From Kiritimatiellia bacterium (GTDB lineage Bacteria; Verrucomicrobiota; Kiritimatiellia; CAIQIC01; JAGNIJ01), in NCBI GenBank assembly GCA_018001225.1, contig JAGNIJ010000028.1, positions 1 to 55,676 on the forward strand: a stretch of 55,676 nucleotides of DNA. Direction: 5' to 3'. The notes beneath the pieces were generated by a model. The model saw only the letters and a list, made by a program, of their open reading frames with translations, searched no databases and was not told the origin of the DNA. A program made the translations under genes and the position numbers. Below, piece after piece: positions 9,381-17,784 of this stretch. Within the stretch, counting starts at the first letter, position 1, and every line of letters begins with the position of its first letter.

Positions 9381-10145
9381 TTACCGCCGCACCGCGATTC
9401 CTCGCCCGGCGAGGTATTCCTTCACCTGCTGAATTGTAAATGTTCCAAAATGGAACACCGATGCGGCGAGGACGGCGCTGGCCTTGCCCTGGGTGACGGC
9501 CTCATTGAAATGTTCGAGTTTTCCCGCGCCGCCGCTGGCGATGACCGGCCGGCCGGTAGCCTCGGCGACGGCCCGGGTCAGGACCAGGTCGTAGCCGTCT
9601 GTCGTCCCGTCCGCGCCCTTGCTCGTCGGCAGGAACCAGCCCGCCCCCAGGTCGGCCAGTTCCCGCGCGAACGCCGCGGCGTCGCGCCCGGTCTTCGTCC
9701 GGCCGCCGTCGATGTAGACCTCGCGCTTCGACGGCAGGGCCTCGTTGACGTCGGCGTCGAGCGCGATGACGATCCGGTCCGCGCCGAACAGCCGGACGGC
9801 TTCGCGCACCAGGCCCGGATCGCGGAACGCGGCGGACGAAATGCTCACGCGCGAGGCCCCGGACTCCAGCGCCTCCTCGATGTCCGCGCATCTCCTGATT
9901 CCGCCGCCCACGGTCAGCGGCACGTCCACCACGGCGGCCACCTTGCGGGCCACGTCGAACATCGTGCACCGGCCCTCGATCGTCGCGGTGATGTCGAGGA
10001 ACGCGATCTCGTCCGCGCCGCCTTCGGAATACGCCCGCGCGGCCTCGACGGGATCCGCCGCGTCGCGGAGTTCGACGAAATGCACGCCCTTGACCACGCG
10101 GCCGTCCTTCATGTCCAGGCAGGGGATCACTCGTATAGGCTCCAT
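9381..10145 (-). CDS. hisF: Imidazole glycerol phosphate synthase cyclase subunit HisF
   Basis: The 254-residue product is a full-length HisF (beta/alpha)8 barrel. It uses ammonia from HisH to convert PRFAR into imidazole glycerol phosphate and AICAR, linking histidine and purine synthesis in the cytoplasm. The catalytic acid/base aspartates are present at D11 (IPCLDMKDGRVVKG) and D130 (VIALDADV). Phosphate-binding GGGIR and IASGGAGK loops and the AASVFHFG strand are intact. The start at 10145 is fixed by AAGGAAGGAA just upstream; the frame continues further 5' but without family similarity. No other his gene is adjacent, so it is transcribed alone, divergently from the beta-helix gene. A 17-bp palindrome (9441-9457) lies in the AASVFHFG codons. 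Confidence 0.96.
   Translation of the reverse strand: MEPIRVIPCLDMKDGRVVKGVHFVELRDAADPVEAARAYSEGGADEIAFLDITATIEGRCTMFDVARKVAAVVDVPLTVGGGIRRCADIEEALESGASRVSISSAAFRDPGLVREAVRLFGADRIVIALDADVNEALPSKREVYIDGGRTKTGRDAAAFARELADLGAGWFLPTSKGADGTTDGYDLVLTRAVAEATGRPVIASGGAGKLEHFNEAVTQGKASAVLAASVFHFGTFTIQQVKEYLAGRGIAVRR
9441..9457. promoter_or_regulatory. 17-bp palindrome TGTTC-N7-GAACA, copy 2
   Basis: TGTTCCAAAATGGAACA lies inside hisF and differs from copy 1 (4464) at one base. The flanks are unusually AT-rich for this gene. It resembles parS arms (TGTTCC...GGAACA) but has a different, longer core. Confidence 0.5.
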
Positions 10146-10441
10146 GACGATTCCTTCCTTTGTCGCGGCCGGCACGCGACCGGCCCTCCCTTGTAACAAG
10201 ACACCCCGGCGATGCCCGGCTTGAGGGCATCGCGTCTCCAGTATCCTCCGGGTTTCGTTAATTCTCAATAGACAAGGAGCAGGGGTCTCTTTTAAAATTT
10301 GCGCCATAAGGAGGATCGCTGCCAGGCTTTCATTGCGGCCGGCCTTCCCGATTTCATTCACGCCGAACACACAGTCCTGACGCGAAGGTGGAAATCGTTA
10401 CGCCGTAAAGACATTCATGGCCGAAACGCGGGAGGCCGGTT
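10146..10441. other. Divergent intergenic region between hisF and the beta-helix gene
   Basis: The region holds two hairpins in the hisF leader on the minus strand: GGCCGG/CCGGCC (10167-10185) and a perfect 9-bp stem GCGATGCCC/GGGCATCGC (10209-10233). An AT-rich patch at about 10256-10305 is the likely promoter zone, but no -35/-10 pair is good enough to call. No His-rich leader peptide was found. Confidence 0.4.
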
Positions 10442-13400
10442 ATGAGAACGGGTCGCGCGCTGGTTATCCTGGTGTGCCTTTTTGCCGCTGACGGGCACGC
10501 CGGCGAAATCTACGGGTTCGGATCGGGGGTGGTTCCGGATACCGGGGCCGTCACCGGCGGCGAATTCGTGGTGATCAGCGGGACCGGGCTGTGCGCGGGC
10601 GGGGACGCCACGAACGTGACCCTGTGCGGCGTGCCCGCCGCGTCCATCGAGAGCGCAACGGACACCCAGGTGGTGGTCCGGGCCGGCGTGTCGGGCGCGC
10701 CGGGGCTGGGCGACGTGGCGGTCTGGTCGGAAAGCCTCGGCGTCACCGTCAGCTCCAACGCCTTCTGCTACCGGCTCGACGCGGCCATCCCCCGGGAGGA
10801 CCTGGTCCTGTGGCTGCGCGCGGACGTGGGCGTGCTGGAGGAGGCCGGCGCGGTGAGCCGGTGGTACGACCAGTCCGGGAGCGGATTCCACGCCCTGCAG
10901 GCCAGCGGCAGCGCGCGCCCGACGGTGAGCACGAATACCGTGTCGCCCACGCTGCCGGCCGTGCAGTTCGACGGCAGCGACGATTACCTGTGGCGCGCGG
11001 ACGGACTCGGCGTTGCCAACAGCAACGTCGGGTTCACCCTGTGCATCGTCTTCCGCTACCCCGCGTCCACGGTGAACAACACGGGCGTCTTCAGCCTGCG
11101 GTCCGCCTACGCCGCGGACTGGTCCAGCGCCGACGGCATGGCGCTGACGCAGAAGAACGACTGGTACCTGGGCTGGTACCGCGGGCTGGAATGGCTGCAG
11201 GGCGTGGCCTACGGCGGGAGCAATCCCGGGACCAACAGCCTGGGGCTCTCGGTGCCCTGGGCCGCGGTACCCAGCCCGCGCGCCGTGTTCCTGGCGGCCA
11301 CCAAGAGCGGGACCGACGCGGAGATCTCGGTAAACGACGCTTCGATGGGTTCGGACCCCTACGACCTGCCCGGCGGGCCCGCCGACCCGACGTGGAATAC
11401 CAACGGCTACGTGCTGGGCGCCCGGGGCGATCTGATGGGATGCGGCCGCGTGGATATCTGCGAACTCCTGGTCTATAACCGCCTCCTGTCCACCGGGGAA
11501 ATGGCCGAGGTCAAGGCGTACATGACCGCCCCGGCCATGCAGGTGATCGGCATCAACGGCACGGCGATCGCCGACGGCCTGGCCCCCAACTGGGACAAGG
11601 GCACGCTCTTCCCGGCCACGGGGGCCGGCTCGTTCCGGGAGCACACCTTCAGCATCACGAACGGCGGCACGGCCGCGTTGCACATTCCCGGCTGGGCCAC
11701 GAACGGCGCGGACGCGGCGGCGTTCCAGGTCGTGGACATGCCGTCGTCCGTTTCGACAACCAGCCGGTCGAACCTGGTCGTGCGGTTCGTCCCGGCCGCC
11801 GCGGGCGCGTTCACCGCGGCGCTGGTCATCAGCAACGACACCGTGGCCTCGCCCTACACGGTCAACCTGGAGGGTTCGGCCTTCGCGATCTCGACCAACA
11901 ACGGGCCGTGCGCGGGCGGAAACGTCATCACGATCAGCAACGGCTACTTCGGCACGATCACCAACGTGCTGGTCGGCACTGCGGCGGCCGCCATCCAGGC
12001 GTCCGGCGAGAACTGGTGCACGATCGTTCTCCCGGCCGCCGGCTCGGCGGGCGTGAAGGACATCGTCATCCAGACGTCCGACAACGACGACACGATCCTG
12101 GAGGGCGCCTATACCTACAACCCGGCGGGACTCATCGGGGTGTACCACAACTTCTTGAGCGAGGGGTTCAACGCGGAATTCTACGGCGCGCCCGTCGGAT
12201 GGAGCTACGAGTACGACACGGGCGCCGCCGACTGGCAGCACGGCTACGGCAACTACTCCATGCCGGACAGCCCGCATTCCGGCGACTGGAATGCGCTGTT
12301 CTGGGGCATGGAGGGGGACATCACCCGGCTGATCTCGCCGTCCATGGACTTGAGCGGGGCCGATGCGCCCCTCCTGACGTTTTGGCACGCCCAGGCGGAG
12401 TACGAGGAGGATGAAGTGGTCTACCAGGATACCCTTCGCGTGCTGTACCGGACCAATGCCTCCGCCGAATGGGTGCAACTGGCCTTCTACGATGGGAGCA
12501 TCGAGGCCTGGACCGGGCGCGTCATCAGCCTGCCGAATCCGTCCAGCGACTACCAGGTCGCCTTCGAGGGAGAGAGCCATTACGGAGACGGCTTGACGCT
12601 GGACGATGTGTCCGTGGACAACACGCCGGGCCCGGGCGTCGTGCCCGACAGCGGGTCGTGGACCGGCGGCTACGCCATCGCCATCCGGGGCCTGAACCTC
12701 GGCGACGGAACGGACATCACCAACGTGACGCTGTGCGGGGTCGGCGCGGCCTCCATCACGAGCCAGTCCTCCACGCAGGTCGTCGTGACGGCGGGGTTCT
12801 CGCTCGTCACGGGCCCGGGCGACGTGCGCGTGTATTCCACCAGCTACGGGGAATCCGGCGCCGCGGATGCGTTCACCTACGCGGCGGGCTCGGGCGGCGC
12901 GATCGGCGCGCCGGCCTCGCTGGGCTTCCTCGCCACCTTCGGCGCGGATCCCGCGCCGCAAGCCTTCGTCCTGACCAACTCCGATTCGACGGCATACCTC
13001 TTCACCAATCAAATCACCTATGCGCCGGAGGCTTCCGGGTGGTTGGCCCTCTCGCCGCTTGCCGGGTTCGTGGCGGGCGACGGGTCGCGGGTCTGCACCG
13101 CCGCCGTATCCGTGGCGGGACTCGCGCCGGGCGCGTACTACGCCACCAACGCCGTGGTCTCCGCGAGCGCGACCAACAGCCCGCAACTCATGACGGTGCG
13201 CCTGGTCGTGCACCCGGCCGGCGCCGTCACGCTCTACGTCGCCACGGACGGCGGCGCCTCGCCGCCGTATACCAACTGGAGCCAGGCCGCGTCGGAGATC
13301 CAGTCCGCCGTGGACCTTGCGCGGGCCGGCGACGCAATTATCGTTACTAATGGAAGTTATGACTCCGGCGCCGTAGTCACGCCGGGGGCCGGCCTGGCCT

Positions 13401-15124
13401 GCCGGCTGGTGATCACGCAGGAACTGACCGTGAGCAGTGTCAACGGCCCGCAGGCCACGTTCATCGGGGGCGCGTCCGACGGAGGCACGAACGGCCCGGC
13501 CGCCGTGCGGTGCGCGTACGTGAGCGGGGGCGGTGTGCTCGAGGGATTCACGCTGACCAACGGGCACACGCGGGCCGACGGCGACTACGTGTACGACCGG
13601 AGCGGCGGCGGGGTGCTGATCGTCAGCAGCGGCACCGTGGCCAACTGCCGGATCGCGGCGTGCTCCGCGTCGGGCGACGGCGGCGGGATCTACTTCCAGC
13701 AGGGCGGCGTGGCCGACCGCGTGGTGCTGGACGGCGGCGACGCGCGGTACGGCGGCGGGGCCTGCTTCAATGCCGGCGGACAGTTGGTGAACTCGCTGGT
13801 GCTGCGCAACACCTCGGCCCTCGAGGGCGGCGGGCTGTTCCTGTGGTGGGCGGGCAGCGAGGCCCGCAACTGCACGGTGGTGTCGAACACGGCGGCCGGC
13901 GTCGGCGACGGCGTGTTCATCTACCAGGGCGGCGCCGTGTATAACTCGGTGGTATACGGGAACACCGAGGACGATTTCTACGTCAATCCGCCGGCCACGG
14001 TGCGCTACACGTGCAGCCGATCCTTCCCTGTCGCCGACGGCAACATCACCGACGATCCGCTCTTCGAAGACCCGGGCGCCGATGACTTCCGCCTGCAGCG
14101 GACCTCGCCGTGCATCAACGCGGGCGACAACGTCTACGCGCCGACCAACCAGTCGCCGTACGACCTGGCCGGCCACGCCCGCATCCATGCCGTCACGGTG
14201 GACATGGGCGCCTACGAGGCGTTGTATGACTGGCACACGCTGACGGTCAACTCCAGCTACGGCACGCCGAACCCGGGCCCGGGCATCCATACCAATGTCG
14301 AGCAATCCGTTCTGAATGCATGGGTGACGGGCCCCGCGGACGCGGGCGGAACCCAGTTCGCGTGCACGGGCTGGGCCCTGGCCGGGCACGATCCGGAGAC
14401 CGGTTCGGGCACGGGCCTCGTCATGACCGTGACCAACGACGCCGTCCTGACGTGGCAATGGACGACCAACTACTGGCTGGACACGGAAGCCGGGGCACAC
14501 GGCTCGGTGAACGTGGGCGACGGGTGGCAGGCGGCCGGCGCGATCACGCAGCTCACGGCCACGGCGGAGTCGTACTATCACTTCACGAACTGGACCGGCG
14601 ACGTGTCCGCCTTCGTCAATCCCCTGGAGCTGCTGATGGCGGGCCCCCGGCAGGTTCAGGCCGTATTCGAGGAGAATCTCGCGGCCCACGACACACCGGA
14701 ATGGTGGCTGGCCGCCCACGGGTGGACCAACAACTTCGACGACGCCGCGAACGGCGATCCGGACGGGGACCTGTTCCTGACATGGAAGGAATACGTGGCC
14801 GATACCGACCCGACCAACGGCGCCTCGTTCTTCCTTGCCGCGAGCGGCGAACGGGTCTACGGGACCAACTGCACGGAAACCATCTGGACCAACGGCGAGG
14901 AAGTCGTCACGACGCGGATCTGCGAGGTGGTCGGCCACGTGTACCAATGGCCGAGCGCCGCGGGCCGGGTCTACGACGTGTACGCGGCCTCCAACGTGTC
15001 CGGCCCCTACCTGCCGCTGACCGGCGCCACGAACATTCCGGCCACGCCGTCCGTGAACACCTACACCAACCTCCTGCCGGAGACCGTTTCAGGCTACTAC
15101 CGGATCCGCGTGCGACAGGAGTAG
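10442..15124 (+). CDS. Giant secreted adhesin-like protein: IPT/TIG, LamG, beta-helix, TSP3-like tail
   Basis: The 1,560-residue product starts at an ATG preceded by GGGAGG and has a clear signal peptide (about 1-21, cleavage after DGHAG). Domains in order, approximately: IPT/TIG (25-110), LamG-like concanavalin fold (LVLWLRADVG, 118-355), a choice-of-anchor-D/ASH-like sandwich (360-480), a second IPT-like strand set, a MAM/choice-of-anchor-J-like module (562-728), another IPT (729-815), a BACON-like module (818-925), a right-handed beta-helix (929-1255, with the typical SPCINAGDN ... DMGAYE end), two InlB-B-like repeats (1260-1410), and a DPDGDLFLTWKEYVADTDP calcium-type segment with the shared C-terminal tail. 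No catalytic motif is evident; surface adhesion or carbohydrate binding is inferred. It is rich in Asn/Thr. Confidence 0.8.
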   Translation: MRTGRALVILVCLFAADGHAGEIYGFGSGVVPDTGAVTGGEFVVISGTGLCAGGDATNVTLCGVPAASIESATDTQVVVRAGVSGAPGLGDVAVWSESLGVTVSSNAFCYRLDAAIPREDLVLWLRADVGVLEEAGAVSRWYDQSGSGFHALQASGSARPTVSTNTVSPTLPAVQFDGSDDYLWRADGLGVANSNVGFTLCIVFRYPASTVNNTGVFSLRSAYAADWSSADGMALTQKNDWYLGWYRGLEWLQGVAYGGSNPGTNSLGLSVPWAAVPSPRAVFLAATKSGTDAEISVNDASMGSDPYDLPGGPADPTWNTNGYVLGARGDLMGCGRVDICELLVYNRLLSTGEMAEVKAYMTAPAMQVIGINGTAIADGLAPNWDKGTLFPATGAGSFREHTFSITNGGTAALHIPGWATNGADAAAFQVVDMPSSVSTTSRSNLVVRFVPAAAGAFTAALVISNDTVASPYTVNLEGSAFAISTNNGPCAGGNVITISNGYFGTITNVLVGTAAAAIQASGENWCTIVLPAAGSAGVKDIVIQTSDNDDTILEGAYTYNPAGLIGVYHNFLSEGFNAEFYGAPVGWSYEYDTGAADWQHGYGNYSMPDSPHSGDWNALFWGMEGDITRLISPSMDLSGADAPLLTFWHAQAEYEEDEVVYQDTLRVLYRTNASAEWVQLAFYDGSIEAWTGRVISLPNPSSDYQVAFEGESHYGDGLTLDDVSVDNTPGPGVVPDSGSWTGGYAIAIRGLNLGDGTDITNVTLCGVGAASITSQSSTQVVVTAGFSLVTGPGDVRVYSTSYGESGAADAFTYAAGSGGAIGAPASLGFLATFGADPAPQAFVLTNSDSTAYLFTNQITYAPEASGWLALSPLAGFVAGDGSRVCTAAVSVAGLAPGAYYATNAVVSASATNSPQLMTVRLVVHPAGAVTLYVATDGGASPPYTNWSQAASEIQSAVDLARAGDAIIVTNGSYDSGAVVTPGAGLACRLVITQELTVSSVNGPQATFIGGASDGGTNGPAAVRCAYVSGGGVLEGFTLTNGHTRADGDYVYDRSGGGVLIVSSGTVANCRIAACSASGDGGGIYFQQGGVADRVVLDGGDARYGGGACFNAGGQLVNSLVLRNTSALEGGGLFLWWAGSEARNCTVVSNTAAGVGDGVFIYQGGAVYNSVVYGNTEDDFYVNPPATVRYTCSRSFPVADGNITDDPLFEDPGADDFRLQRTSPCINAGDNVYAPTNQSPYDLAGHARIHAVTVDMGAYEALYDWHTLTVNSSYGTPNPGPGIHTNVEQSVLNAWVTGPADAGGTQFACTGWALAGHDPETGSGTGLVMTVTNDAVLTWQWTTNYWLDTEAGAHGSVNVGDGWQAAGAITQLTATAESYYHFTNWTGDVSAFVNPLELLMAGPRQVQAVFEENLAAHDTPEWWLAAHGWTNNFDDAANGDPDGDLFLTWKEYVADTDPTNGASFFLAASGERVYGTNCTETIWTNGEEVVTTRICEVVGHVYQWPSAAGRVYDVYAASNVSGPYLPLTGATNIPATPSVNTYTNLLPETVSGYYRIRVRQE

Positions 15125-15149
15125 GCTCGGATTCTGAAGCATGTTGGAG

Positions 15150-15197
15150 GGCGGCGGGCCTCCGCCGCCGTGCCGGTTCTCCCCTCCTCTGGAGGGG
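15150..15197. terminator. Two strong hairpins between convergent genes
   Basis: GGCGGCGG/CCGCCGCC with a 4-nt loop (15150-15169) and CCCCTCC/GGAGGGG with a 3-nt loop (15181-15197) lie between the beta-helix gene and iorB. Neither has a convincing T-run. Bidirectional termination is inferred. Confidence 0.45.
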
Positions 15198-15241
15198 TCG
15201 GGGGTGGGTGCGAATCGTGCGCGTTCAGCCAGAAAACGGCG

Positions 15242-15826
15242 CTACTCCTGCTCGGCCGCGGCCCGGCCGAGGTCGAAGGCCATCAGGTTCTGCTCCACGA
15301 TGGTCGCGCCCTTGTAGTCGAAGAATTGCGCCACGGCGTCCCGGATGACTTCCGCGGGAATCATCAGGAACGGCGAGGCGGCCCCGAGCAGCACGCTGTT
15401 GACCGCGCGCACGGTGCCCGCCTTTTTCGCCAGGGCCTCGGCGTCGAGGAGCCGCCGCTTCTGCAGCCGGTCGATGTGGGCGATCAGGGCCTCCGTGGCC
15501 GGGTAGGTCTTGAGATTGCGGACCGGCACGCGGTTGGCCACGAGCACGCCGCCGTCGTGTTTCAGCCACGGCAGGTGGCGCAGGCCCTCCATCGGTTCCA
15601 TCGCCAGCAGCAGGTCCGCCTTGCCGCGCCCGATCAGGTCGGAGGCGATGGGTTTCTCCGAGAGCCGCAGGTGCGAGACCACGGCCCCGCCGCGCTGGGC
15701 CATGCCGTGCACCTCGGACTGCTTCACGTGCAGCCCGCGCTCGATGGCCGCGGTCCCGATGATCCCCGCGATGGTCAGGATGCCCTGGCCGCCGACGCCC
15801 GCGATGAGTATGTCCTGGTGGGTCAT
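15242..15826 (-). CDS. iorB: Indolepyruvate:ferredoxin oxidoreductase subunit beta (IorB)
   Basis: The 194-residue product is the gamma-type subunit of 2-oxoacid:ferredoxin oxidoreductases (ILIAGVGGQGILTIAGIIG at the N-terminus, SEVHGMAQRGGAVVSHLR, ADLLLAMEPMEGLR). With IorA it oxidises aryl pyruvates from aromatic amino acid breakdown to aryl-acetyl-CoA while reducing ferredoxin. Its length is normal for the family. It lies downstream of iorA on the same strand but is separated by 226 bp of repeat-like DNA, which is unusual because the two genes are normally adjacent or overlapping. No good Shine-Dalgarno sequence precedes the ATG at 15826. Confidence 0.92.
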   Translation of the reverse strand: MTHQDILIAGVGGQGILTIAGIIGTAAIERGLHVKQSEVHGMAQRGGAVVSHLRLSEKPIASDLIGRGKADLLLAMEPMEGLRHLPWLKHDGGVLVANRVPVRNLKTYPATEALIAHIDRLQKRRLLDAEALAKKAGTVRAVNSVLLGAASPFLMIPAEVIRDAVAQFFDYKGATIVEQNLMAFDLGRAAAEQE

Positions 15827-15836
15827 GGGAAAGGGT

Positions 15837-16058
15837 TCAGGGTTCGGGGTTCAGGGGTCAGTGGGGCCGTCGGCCCAAGGGGCCGGATGGAAGCAGAAAA
15901 GAGACCTCAACGTCCAACAACCAACATCCAACTTCCAACGTCCAATTGAAGCATTTCCGCGCCTTGGAAGTTGGGCGTTGGGCGTTGGGCGTTGGACGTT
16001 GAAACAAATCATGTTGAGAGCAAGTTCCATATCCAGTGCCTAAGATCAGGGGTCAGGT
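15837..16058. repeat. Composite repeat element with an inverted pair of CCAAC-type short repeats
   Basis: The element separates iorA from iorB. It begins with short direct repeats of the type GGGTTCAGGGTTCGGGG (about 15837-15862). Two arms follow: 15909-15945 made of CAACGTCCAAC-type units, and 15963-16001 made of the complementary GTTGGGCG/GTTGGACG units. The arms are largely complementary and could form a long hairpin around a spacer of about 17 nt. A further GATCAGGGGTCAGG sequence abuts the iorA stop codon. It has neither transposase nor CRISPR features. Confidence 0.6.
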
Positions 16059-17660
16059 TTTTCGGGCCTTGGCGGTCACCACGCATTCGCGCCGGGAGAT
16101 GATGACCGACGGGCCCTTGTAATCCATTTCCCGGCGCAGGGTTTCGACGTTGGCCTTGTGGTTGCCCGGCAGGGGCACGAGCACGTGGACATGGTCCGGG
16201 GCGACGCCGAGGCCCTTGACGATCTCCTCCAGCCGGCCCGCGGCGGGCACGGGCTGTCCGCCGGTCATGCCCGTGGTCAGGTTGTCCGCGATGATCAGGG
16301 TCATCGGCGTCTTGTCCTCCACGATGTCCAGCAGGCCGGTCAGCCCGGAGTGCATGAAGGTCGAGTCGCCGATCACCGCGACGGAGGGATGCACGCCGGC
16401 CTCGGCCGCGCCCTTGGCCATCGTCACCGAGGCGCCCATGTCCACGCACGAGTTGATCGCCTCGTACGGCGGCAGCGCGCCGAGCGTGTAGCAGCCGATA
16501 TCCGAGAACACCCGGCCGCCCGGGTGGTCCGCCATGGCCTCGCGCAGGAAATCGTAGGTGTTCGCGTGCGGGCAGCCCGCGCAGAGGGAGGGCGGCCGCG
16601 GCACGACGTCGGCCGGGACCTCGTGCGTGTGCGGCGCGGCGTGTCCGAGCGCGTGCGCCACGATGTCCGGGTCCAACTCGCCCGCGCGCGGCAGGGTGCC
16701 GTCCAGCCGTCCGCGGATCGAGCCCTCCCGGGCGTTCACACCGCGCATCAGGTCTTCGACGAGGGGGTAACCATCCTCGAGAACCAGGACGGACTCGCAG
16801 CGCTCCAGCATGCGCGCCAGCGCTTTGCGCGGAGCCGGATACTGCGAGAGCTTCAGCACGGGATGGGGGCAGGCCTCGCCGCCGTAGGCCTCCCGGAGAT
16901 AATTCACCGCGATGCCGCAGGCGACGATGCCGAGGGAGCGGTCGGAGCCTTCCTCCAGGGTGTTGTACGGCGACTTTTCCGCGGCGCCCTCGAAAGCGCC
17001 GATCTTCTTCAGCAGTTCATTGTAGTTGCGCCGCGCGATCGCGGGCAGCAGGACGAACCGGCGCGGGTCGTCGTGGAACGCCAGCGGGTTTTGCGCGCGG
17101 GGCTGCTCCACCCGGCGCTGCACGTTCGCGCGGGAGTGGGCCAGGCGCGTCGTGAGGCGGACCAGCACGGGCACGCCCCAGCGCTCGGAAAGGTCGAAGG
17201 CCTCGCGGACCTGGTCGTAGGCTTCCTGCTGGTTCGCGGGCTCGAAGAAGGGGATCTGCGCGAAGACGCCGAAGTAGCGGCTGTCCTGCTCGTTCTGGCT
17301 CGAGTGCATCGAGGGGTCGTCGGCGACGACCACGACCAGCCCGCCGTGCGCGCCGGTGATGGCCGCGTTCATGAACGGGTCGGCGGCGACGTTGAGCCCG
17401 ACGTGTTTCATGCAGGCCATCGCGCGCTTGCCGGCGAACGACATGCCGAGCGCCTCCTCCATGGCCGTCTTCTCGTTGCAGCTCCAGGCGGAGCGGATGC
17501 CCAGCGCGCGGGCCTCGGCGGATTTCTGGATATACTCCGTGATCTCGGTTGAGGGCGTGCCGGGGTAGGCGTACACCCCGGAGATCCCGGCGTCGATCGC
17601 CGCCTGCGCCACCGCCTCGTCGCCTAACCAGAGGTGCATGCTGCCCTTGCGCGTACTCAT
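16053..17660 (-). CDS. iorA: Indolepyruvate:ferredoxin oxidoreductase subunit alpha (IorA) without the C-terminal ferredoxin domain
   Basis: The 535-residue product has the N-terminal transketolase-like domain (YAYPGTPSTEITEYI; SFAGKRAMACMKHVGLNVA), the middle domain and the C-terminal thiamine-diphosphate domain (SLCAGCPHAN, FSDIGCYTLG, GDSTFMHSG and downstream NLTTGMTGGQ). Characterised IorA proteins are longer (about 600-650 residues) and end in an 8Fe ferredoxin domain. Here the protein stops straight after the RRECVV strand, next to the repeat element, so two [4Fe-4S] clusters are missing. Electron transfer must then use a separate ferredoxin, or the gene was shortened. Start: the ATG at 17660 has no obvious ribosome site; the ATG at 17639 follows AAGGGC and is a plausible alternative. 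It is divergent from the sigma-54 activator. Confidence 0.9.
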   Translation of the reverse strand: MSTRKGSMHLWLGDEAVAQAAIDAGISGVYAYPGTPSTEITEYIQKSAEARALGIRSAWSCNEKTAMEEALGMSFAGKRAMACMKHVGLNVAADPFMNAAITGAHGGLVVVVADDPSMHSSQNEQDSRYFGVFAQIPFFEPANQQEAYDQVREAFDLSERWGVPVLVRLTTRLAHSRANVQRRVEQPRAQNPLAFHDDPRRFVLLPAIARRNYNELLKKIGAFEGAAEKSPYNTLEEGSDRSLGIVACGIAVNYLREAYGGEACPHPVLKLSQYPAPRKALARMLERCESVLVLEDGYPLVEDLMRGVNAREGSIRGRLDGTLPRAGELDPDIVAHALGHAAPHTHEVPADVVPRPPSLCAGCPHANTYDFLREAMADHPGGRVFSDIGCYTLGALPPYEAINSCVDMGASVTMAKGAAEAGVHPSVAVIGDSTFMHSGLTGLLDIVEDKTPMTLIIADNLTTGMTGGQPVPAAGRLEEIVKGLGVAPDHVHVLVPLPGNHKANVETLRREMDYKGPSVIISRRECVVTAKARKT

Positions 17661-17784
17661 GTCCGAAGACCGGGTATTAACGATGGATTACCCGCCGTGC
17701 GCAAGTTTTTTCCGTCGCACGGGCGCCTTGCCGCCGCCCGGGAAAGCTGGTAAACAGGATGCGTGGGACGGCGGGCCCTGGGGC

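Noticed and set aside
10415..14947. A very long open frame antisense to the beta-helix gene
   Set aside because: High GC and codon bias keep the opposite strand open. The translation has no domain similarity, is extremely rich in Arg/Val/Ala/Gly, and the plus strand has a clear signal peptide and domains.
15909..16001. Repeat array as a CRISPR
   Set aside because: Units are about 8-10 bases, degenerate and inverted, without spacers of constant length or cas genes.
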